This document shows, in pieces, positions 56,498 through 64,000 of a DNA stretch of 64,000 nt; within the stretch, counting starts at the first letter, position 1, and each line of letters starts with the position of its first letter. Below the pieces are notes generated by a model. It ran no database searches and was not told the origin of the DNA. It saw only the letters and a program-made list of their open reading frames with translations. A program made the position numbers and the translations under genes. The stretch is from Porogramme epimiltina (lineage: Eukaryota > Basidiomycota > Agaricomycetes > Polyporales > Polyporaceae): contig FTLJ01000507.1 of assembly GCA_900155495.1 (NCBI GenBank), positions 36,368 to 100,367 of the forward strand, given 5' to 3'.

Positions 56498-56825
56498 TGT
56501 GTGCGTGTGGGGGTTAGGAGATGAATGCGTATGGGGGATTGATGAGTAGCAGAAAGGGCAATGGCGATGGTGGTGGGTGTGCGGTGGTCAGGAACTAAGA
56601 CGGGCGTCTACAGGTTCATGTTTGACTCTCGGCGGATCGGACCGCCTCAGCGGTTTTTTGATTTTGCCGCTCCGGCCCGTGGTGTATCACAGCCCAGCCT
56701 CAGCGTCGTTCGGTGGTCAATCACTACTGTATAACACCCCTCCTACTCTGGAATACGTTCTCTGCCAGCGCCCTGCATCTCCATACATCCGTCTCTTCTA
56801 CAAACACCTCTACTCCAACTCTATT
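56498..56825. promoter_or_regulatory. Shared divergent promoter of cassette 4
   Basis: This is a 328 bp gap. Leftward it holds the family box (56584-56590), GGGCGTCT and TTCATGTTTG. Rightward a TATA-like TGTATAACAC at 56730 lies about 95 bp before the EIKP start. Confidence 0.6.
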
Positions 56826-58324
56826 ATGCCCAGGTTGAAGAGGAAGCGAAGTGCGACAGATTCCGGAGAAACCCCTGGTTGGAACAAGCGCAAGGTATGC
56901 TGACCACCCTTCGAGATTTGCGCTCATTACGGCTGTTTTTGATCCTTACCGTCTTCTCGCCCATCAGGTAGTTGTCGAAGATGAGGAGTCTTTTCACCAT
57001 ACCTTGGCCCAAGACGTTAGCTTTGCGAGCGAGAATCGATCACTGGAACAATTCTTGTACATCGTCTTCAACCACATCTCTAGCACCATATGTAAAACCG
57101 TACAGACACACAAGCACCCCAACTCCACAATATCCACTGCCCCACAGTACGCCTTTGGGAATCCCGGTGCTAAGAATCCCCCTACTTTTGAGCCTGTCGA
57201 AGGCCTCAAGCTTCGCATCTTGTCCATGATCACAGACTCGGCGCGCATCATCAAGGTCAACAAGTCCGGGAGGTCTAAAGAGACCATACACATCCTTGTC
57301 GACTTTACAGAGATCAAGCCGCTCAACGTAGATGCCGAGTGGCACACTCAAGAAGCCAAGGACGAAGCTTTCAGTCACGTTACGCGGTACATTCTGCAAG
57401 TCTTCAAGACTGCCATGGCTGCGTTCCTGCATCACAGCGACTGGCATAGGGTTTACGCCATGCTAGTGGTCGGTGTATACTACTCTCAATTTCTCTGGAA
57501 GCGCCCTTCTAAGGGACTCATCCGGCCTCCCATCGAATTTGACTGTTTAAAGTCATTTCCCACCACGAGGCAAACCGCTGAGGAGTTCGAGCGACTGGTG
57601 GAACACCTCGATGCGGCGATTGACGAGTGCAACGGCCGTCTCCTTCCCGAAGTCTTGTGCTTTAACGAGCCTATGTTGACGTACCATCAAGTTGAAGACA
57701 GTAGCGCGAGCTCTGAGATCACCCTTACGCCTCAGTTCCTCTATTCGATGCGTTTACCATTGAAGCGCTGGTCGAAAACGAAGTATCAATTCAGCTGGCT
57801 GTCAGCACCTTCGGAGAAGCCCGACTTCGATTTGAATGCAATTGTACGTACATGACACGCTTACATCATGGAAACTAGCTATTGACAACTTGAGGCAGAA
57901 GGAAGGTCGCCAGATCGTGCACTCAGCTTTGGTATTGCAACCTGGCAAGAAGCTGAAACGTTTTCGCAATACCTTACTCGGTCCCCCAACGGTCTCTCGT
58001 TCCACCGTAGACAATGGTCATGGCAGGAAACGTCCTGAAGATCCCGACCTCGCGATGACCTCTTACCTCAAGAAGAAGTTGGCCATAGAGGCGAAGCTCA
58101 CCCCCCTCAAAGAGAGGATCGTTGATTGGCACATGAGGAGCAAGGCGAAGCGACGTCTGCGCAAGCACCAGAATCCTGGTGCTGTTACGGCCGATCTCAT
58201 TGCTGAAGCGAGCGGAGAGGTGCTCACGCGGAGGGAGTTACGCAGGAGGGGAGGTCGCATCGGCGTTGAGATCGCACCCATGGGTCATCTTGGGTCACGC
58301 AATGATGCGAACGCGAATGACTAA
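56826..58324 (+). CDS. EIKP-family protein, copy 3 (candidate PD-(D/E)XK nuclease)
   Basis: This has 456 residues in three exons: 56826-56894, 56968-57843 and 57899-58324. Exon 1 is MPRLKRKRSATDSGETPGWN plus KRK, the conserved basic leader. The core reads MITDSARIIKVNKSGRSKET (T-D for P-D), then HILVDFTEIKPLNVDAEWH, ILQVFKTAMAAFLHHSDWHR, VVGVYYSQFLWKRPSKGL and PEVLCFNEPMLTYH. Exon 3 differs from the other copies: it is strongly basic and helical (LKKKLAIEAKLTPLKERIVD, MRSKAKRRLRKHQNP), with GPPTVSRS matching the GTPTVTPA of copy 1. The divergence between copies is large, yet Glu-Ile-Lys, the downstream Gln and the divergent partner are kept. That argues for function rather than neutral drift. 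Confidence 0.8.
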
Positions 58325-60317
58325 TTCTCTTGCCCGAGTTGTGTTTCCGGAGCATAGTCCGTCCCAGTACTGAAGCAAAGTTATATTATGTATCATTGTC
58401 TATGCCCATGTTTATGCCCATGCATGCTATTATCACTCGCATTTGATTGTGAGGCTACCGCTTCCTCCAAATCTGAAGGAAATCATCTCGCTATAGCACA
58501 TGTTCGAACTATGAAGAGCAGTAGCAGCATGCAATATTTGATGTGTTCATGCCGTGGAAGTAGTTTCCAGTCGACGGAACGAGCTGTTTTTCCACTTATG
58601 CAGAGTGCAGGAAGCTGCATCCGTACTAATATGCTCACATCTCAATAGTGAGTTTCAGCGGTCCATTTGTCTCCGTAGCTATTCATCTTTCCTACGCGTA
58701 GCTTGATTGCCCACCTCAATCTACCGTATTTACTGAAGCCCGTCATAATAGTCATCTGGTATACCTTAGGAGGTCAATAAGTCGCACTCTTATGACGCCT
58801 AACGACCTACAAGTATCCCCAATTACCGTCCCGGGTGGGTGGCGTGGGTGTGGCACTGGTGGCGTTCAATACGATGACGTCATAGCCCATCTCTACCCCA
58901 TTTGGGTGGTGCGCTTATCCTTTGATTTTCTTCGCCACCAGCGTGTTGGGCTCTAAATCGTAGCTCATCTGCGGCGGATACTTATAAAAAGTGGTATGTG
59001 GTATTCTTAAAAAGCTTGAACATACACTCTGACGTACGATTACATTCTCGCTATCAATTTACAGAGGCTTAAAGGGCGCCTTTCTTATGATGTGTCTTAA
59101 ACTCGTCTGCGTCGAGTAGTCGAATATACGCCGATCTTGGGCTATATCATGGTTGGGTATGTCATATCAAGACACATATTTGCCAATATCATGGCTGCCT
59201 CAGAAGTTGGGCTGTTATAGTACCGGGTTTCACGGAGCAGGGTCCCGATATCGGTGCGTGGGCACCGCGCCGTGATAATTGAGCTCGCGTCCGTTTTTCT
59301 TCTTCCATAGGAAACTCCGAGGCGTCATAGCTCAATATCCACCTTGTGACAATATACGCCCACTACGAACACGTCTTGCGTTGTTGTTGTTCTATGCATG
59401 GTCCTTGTGCCTAAAACGGCATTTCTCCACCAACAGATGCGCATATGAATCCCCTTGTCTTTCCATTACATCCCCTAGTTTGTGGGGCAAATTTATGGAT
59501 GATATTGTATGACCCAAATTGTAGACAGGTCTTGTCGGCGTCTACCGACGACAAGAGGCTTTCGGCGTGTCCCGCCGTCTCACCGGCGCCCCCCGCCCTC
59601 GTACCCCGTTTCCGCCCACGTTTCCCGCCCAGACGCCCTCCTGTCAACGCGCTGACGCGTCCTGCTTCTTCCTTCGCGTCACGAGGGCTCAGAATGGCAG
59701 TGATCTGTGGTCCTGGATGAAGTGGTCGCTAGGAAAATCTTCACATGACATTGGTGAGGGCTGGCACAAAGGCGATCGTGTACGGCGTTTACTCACGGTT
59801 CCCCTCGGTTCTCAGCCACACAGTCCTTTCCCAAGGCACGGTCCTCTCACACGTATCCCGAACGTTCACACTAGTGCTTGCAGCAGTCGAACGAGCAAGT
59901 CGTTGCATGCCGTCCTCGAGCCGGTGGCGCTCGGTTAGCCGATAGCTGATGCAGCCAAAGGAGGACGACCCTGAGCTTCCGGCACTTCGGCAAGGATAGA
60001 ATGTGGTCACTTAGTGTGAGTGAAGCAGTAGCTTTGGTCTCCGGGAAGCAATCTGATTGGACGCACAGTGCCTTTACTCTGAGCGTGGTACGCCGGTGGC
60101 CTCATCGCCGAACATTGCCAGCCTCATTGTATGCGAGTACGAGACCACGGAGATGTAGCCAAAGCGAAGAGATGATGGGTTCAACTAGAGGAGATGGACA
60201 GGCCGTTGGATTACTATAAATTGCGAGGTGAGGTACGGGAACGTCTTCTTCACGCAAGCCTTCCTAACGAACGAAACCTCGTCCCGTACTCTACTTTCCA
60301 CGTTATACTTTGCACCT
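58325..60317. other. Intergenic, 2 kb
   Basis: This contains a TGACGTCA palindrome at 58875-58882 and, at the right end, a TATA-like CTATAAATT near 60215, 100 bp before the small gene. No other gene, RNA or repeat is recognised. Confidence 0.4.
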
Positions 60318-60787
60318 ATGGATGCTTGTGAGTAAGATCTCACTCCTTCTACACTTACGCGCGTGTCTTCTCACGGCGCCCTTCTCTTGTTTCATGACTG
60401 ATATAAATGCCTCCCCAGTTGCCGAAAACACTGGTACTCATGACAGGGCCCTAGAAAACGCGCCCAAATCTCCTTCTTCGCTCTGTGAGACCTAGTGTAT
60501 TTCTTTGCGACTACTACTGTATGCTGACACGTGTATAGCCGGAGCTCTTGGAGGCGATCCACCTCCCACTCTGCCGGCTCCGGGTACGTACATCTGGCGT
60601 TTGGACATGACGGAGATGGGCTCATATCCGACGTGCCACTACAGACATGCAGAGGATTTGGGGTGAGTCGCTCTTCCGTCAAAAGGTACTTAGCTCATCC
60701 TCATGCCCGTTCCATACAGAATACTTTAAGCGGGAGCAGCAACGATCGTCGCAGGATGTGGGAGCCGAGGACGAGCCTCACGCTTGA
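60318..60787 (+). CDS. Small five-exon protein, unknown function
   Basis: Five short exons (60318-60327, 60419-60484, 60539-60583, 60645-60662, 60720-60787) join through canonical sites, all in phase 1, to a 68-residue protein. It starts MDAFAENTGTHDRALENAPK, continues with a Gly/Pro stretch GALGGDPPPTLPAP and ends with a helical, charged segment MQRIWEYFKREQQRSSQDVG and an acidic tail EDEPHA. Donors are GTGAGT, GTGAGA, GTACGT and GTGAGT; acceptors CCCAG, TATAG, TACAG and ACAG. A TATA-like CTATAAATT sits 100 bp upstream. Four consistent junctions make chance unlikely. The helix suggests a small subunit or adaptor, but I recognise no family. Confidence 0.65.
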
Positions 60788-63375
60788 CTACGGACTCGTC
60801 TACTGTATACTTGTTGTCCGTTCGGCCTCGTGCTGTCTCTCGCCGATTTCTACCAATAGACAGAGGGTTTCTGGTTAAAATCACGACAGAGGAGTAAACA
60901 ATGAGCGAACACACCTCTTCTGCTTTCTGCCGCACTCGTGGACAACGAGAAGCAGGCGTAATCCCATGAGTACCCCCAGCTCCGATACGCCGGCTGCCCC
61001 CTCTTCGTGTACTTCGGCCAATGTGTTCCCGATCGAGAGCTTTGCGCTCCTGTGACGCAGGAGCGAACTAGCTCGAAGTTAATACGGAGGGGGATTGACT
61101 GATGCACTACGCTTCACGTACCGTAGGGGTGCAATGGCGAATGGAAGTTGCGATGGCTGGAAGAGTATGTGTGCGGGTTAAAGCTGCTGGAGGGCCTTGC
61201 GCGAGACTTTAGCAGTAAGCTTGATGAACGTCGCAGAACGGAAGCGTTCAACAAGAGAGAAGACGAGACGTTCTGCAACTCTCGGGCTTCGACATATAGT
61301 TCAAGACGCCATGAATGACGAGACGCACCGTATTGCTTCACTTGGTCCTGCTAACGCCCAAAGCCCATCAAGACATCCACGCAGTTGCGTATCCTGCAGA
61401 TGGACATACTGCGAAGACGTCGCGCATCGACTTCGGGCTTTTCAGGGACTTGATCCAGAGGTATCTGCGTGCTGGCAAGACTCCGCGAGGCCAGGAGAGG
61501 TGGCAGGGAGCAAAAGGGGAAACTGAGGGGATGACGCGTCATGAGATTCGGGGGGGGGGGGGATACTGCACAGAGTCGGATCCTTGCACACCCTTTCAAG
61601 AGGTCGAGGGGACACGTCATGACGACCGAACATACGGTCATCTATACGATGCACAACAACAAATACTGAACTAGGCACAATGAACATTTTACGGCATCGA
61701 GACGGCTCACCGCTAACATCTCACCTACCCCTCCTTTTCGGAAAAGCTAGCGAGTCATGAACATCGCGCAACACCAAGCCATGCAACAGGCTAAAAAAAG
61801 CTCAACTCGGTGAGTCTCTCGCGTGGCATCTGAGCCGGGGCGGGTCTTCTTCGCGAGCTCTAAGCCGTTACATCATGTAGTGCTGGTGATAATGATAGTG
61901 GTTACATGTTATATGGATTCGGCACGAAAATATGCGACACGAACGGTCTAAGATGGTACGTACGGTGCCACGACACGACTGTTTGAACGGCGCTGCATGC
62001 AACCAGTTGCGACGCGCGATTTCGAATAGTCGCCGCATCGAGGCGGTAGCGCCCAATAGTACACGTGATCACTTCCCATTTGGGTAGTCGTTTCCCCGGG
62101 AGAGTTGACGGCCATGTGTGCTTGGACTCCAAATCACCTCTCGTTCCTGGCGACCCGGTATTTGGCGTGAATCCACATAGTATGCATGTCTTTCTTTGAA
62201 GATCACTACGCGCGCAGTACTGGCGAAGGCGGGAAGTTGTGAAGGACAACCTCCTGGTCGCGAACGACCTTCAACTCGTCGCGGGCCATACGGCTTTTGT
62301 TGCTCACTGGAACCTCAAATCGGGAATGGGGCATTGAATATTGAACCGTTACTGGTGAGCTCTCTGGTCCGGGTGATGGCGTAGAAGTCTTGGTGCTAAT
62401 TGATGCTTGGCGTTTTACCCCACGAAGATGACCTTGTATTGCGACGTCATGACGGCTCCCTTGTCTACCTGAAAGAGCCTGCAGGCAGCGAGAGCCTTGC
62501 TGTAATCCCCAGGCTTATCACCTGTGGCGTCTCTGCCCCCCCGGTCTGTTCTTCTTCCTGGGCTCTGACACACTTTGCTTATTCTCCAGAAAGTCTGAGA
62601 CAAAAACTCTTCTGATCGTGACGAGACGGTATACAGACGCGCCGCGCTCTCGATCGTCCGGTTCACAGGGACGTCTACCTTTCGGGTATGTCGTCTTCTA
62701 AATGTATTTGGGGGAGCACATGGGCAATAACAAAATTCGGCAAGTCGATAGCTCCTTGGCGCATCCTGGCAGCTTTCGGCTGGTGCTCTCCGTTGAGCGT
62801 CTTCTGACTCTCCCCAGACTCCTCGGCCGCACTCATCCCCAACTAGTGCTCATCTACTCCCCACAAACTCTCACTGCGCGTGAAAGATATCGTATCTGTT
62901 CATCCAAATGATGACATGCTTTACAGCGCGCGTGAACGCTTCGCACACCCATCGCTGCCTCGACTCGAGATACAAACACTACGGCGGATAGGGTCGCGAC
63001 ACCACGTCGGTCCCTCCGGCGATCCCACCAATCATCGTAAACGTTTCCGTCTCCACTCGATCGTGTCGCCTCCCTGGACACTAATATCTCTGTTTGTGCA
63101 GACACTTCTTTCCGGGCGCGCCCTAATACCAAACTCCGCTGATTATCACAAACACCATCGCGGATTCTGCACCCTCTCGGACCCTATACAGTCCACTACT
63201 CCTACTTCTTGGGCGCGCGCCGTCAACGGGGACCTGCATTTCAGGAAGGAGACCGTGCACGGCTGACCAGTGCCGCGCGCGGGATCGTTCTGGTGGCGAA
63301 CACACGAGGCGCACATCAGACACCGCCCGCGCAGAGGCTGACACGTCTACGGCGGCGCCCGGGCCGGGGCCGGGC
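60788..63375. other. Intergenic, 2.6 kb
   Basis: No gene or RNA is recognised. A run of 13 G lies at 61550-61562. Short open frames have no coding character; small multi-exon genes of the 60.3 kb kind could be hidden. Confidence 0.35.
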
Positions 63376-64000
63376 CCGGAGAACATATATACCCCCCACG
63401 TCGCGCACTCCCTCTCTCCTCACAACCCACACTACCGCTCCTCCACGAGCGCAACATGGCCTAACCGCCCCCACCACTCGCCGACAACGGCACCACTATG
63501 CACCGCTCGTCGCGGTAGACACCAACCAGCAGGGGCGCGACGCTCCGAGGTATGTATGTCCCGCCACATCGACCTCTACTCGTCGCTCATCGCGCGATTC
63601 AGCGTCGACGATACCCCAGGTGCCCCCACGATGTTACCACTGGTACGCTCTCGTCCTCTCTCTTACACTACACAGCATGTTGACGATCACGCAGAACGAC
63701 ATCGTCGGTGGTGCACCACTCCGGTCATCAGAGGCCATCAGCATGTTCCGTCCGTGCATCGCACACATCGCGGAGCGCGCAATTGAGCCCAGGCGTCGGC
63801 GTCGCGCTTCAGCCCTCCATTCGAGTCGCTGTGTCAGCCGCGGCGCGACCGGAACGAGTACCCGCCCACCGTCACCAGAAAGGCATCGGCGCGGGGAAAG
63901 TCAACGACGCCAAAACCTGGAACGGGCTGCGAAAGCGGCACGGGTAGGCGACGTACGCGTCCATGGTGTTCGCCCTCTGGACTCTCAACGAGTCGCGGTT
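63376..64000 (+). pseudogene. Promoter and start of a gene running off the window, frame broken at codon 3
   Basis: A strong TATA box (CATATATACC, 63384-63393) and a CT-rich leader with CTCACAACC precede an ATG at 63456. The reading is ATG GCC TAA. Reading one base out of step continues open for about 30 codons (PTTRRQRHHYAPLVAVDTNQ) to a GTATGT donor near 63551. Later intron-like sites (GTACGC ... ACACAG at 63651-63675) precede a frame open to the window end. This may be a frame-shifted pseudogene, a base-calling error, or a wrong start. No family recognised. Confidence 0.3.

Noticed and set aside
61550..61562. Run of 13 G
   Set aside because: Simple homopolymer, likely length-variable or an assembly artefact; no link to a gene.
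1..64000. CRISPR arrays, operons or bacterial signals
   Set aside because: The window is eukaryotic, with spliceosomal introns in nearly every gene; no regular spaced repeats are seen.

Overview
This is a 64 kb piece of a basidiomycete genome. The genes are broken by many 45-75 nt introns with GTRNGT donors, CTNA(A/C) branch sites and CAG/TAG acceptors. The conserved genes (zuotin, Cdc20, Rrp9, Hikeshi, a copper-fist regulator, a secreted sedolisin) and the CT-rich leaders fit an Agaricomycete. A polypore-type wood-decay fungus is the likely source; that is inference, because nothing here fixes the species.

Housekeeping layout: the 3' end of zuotin (1-861, +), a sedolisin-type peptidase (2252-4324, +), a BTB/POZ protein (10404-11639, +), two unknown genes (11890-14271, -), tRNA-Leu(AAG) (14728-14807, -), CDC20 (15036-17006, +), a Ser-rich coiled-coil protein (17373-19196, +), a DMAC1/DUF4536-like small protein (22306-22603, +), a spliced unknown related to the 12 kb gene (to 24049, +), alanine aminotransferase (37347-38984, -), Hikeshi (39994-40723, +), a class V aminotransferase (41476-43450, -), a copper-fist regulator (45942-47972, -), RRP9 (50574-52714, +), a multi-pass membrane protein (53231-55125, -) and a five-exon 68-residue protein (60318-60787, +). 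The right end (60.8-64 kb) is almost empty apart from a strong TATA promoter with a broken reading frame.

Scattered between these genes is what I think is the main discovery: an amplified two-gene cassette of unknown function. Gene 1 ('YGWP family', about 270 aa) has a basic R-S-T-T-R-K tail and a ~180-residue domain holding the boxes YGWP[IF][TS]E and NECLPEG. There are nine copies plus two divergent variants. Gene 2 ('EIKP family', 456-490 aa) has an N-terminal bipartite nuclear-localisation-type exon and a core reading PD-x28-E-I-K-P that looks like a PD-(D/E)XK nuclease core. There are three intact copies and one relic. Every EIKP gene lies head-to-head with a YGWP gene (4.5/4.9, 8.5/9.0, 28.0/28.5 and 56.5/56.8 kb) over a 330-510 bp shared promoter. 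The YGWP genes also occur alone. Their shared marks are a conserved intron after exon 1, a final micro-exon usually of 9 nt (two codons plus stop), and an upstream GGGCG[TC]CT ... TTGACCAC element. Relics, a nonsense codon, a deletion scar and an intronic palindromic insertion show birth-and-death turnover. A nuclease with a protective or recruiting partner (selfish toxin-antidote pair, mobile element, or genome-defence pair) is the hypothesis to test. None of this is proven from sequence alone.
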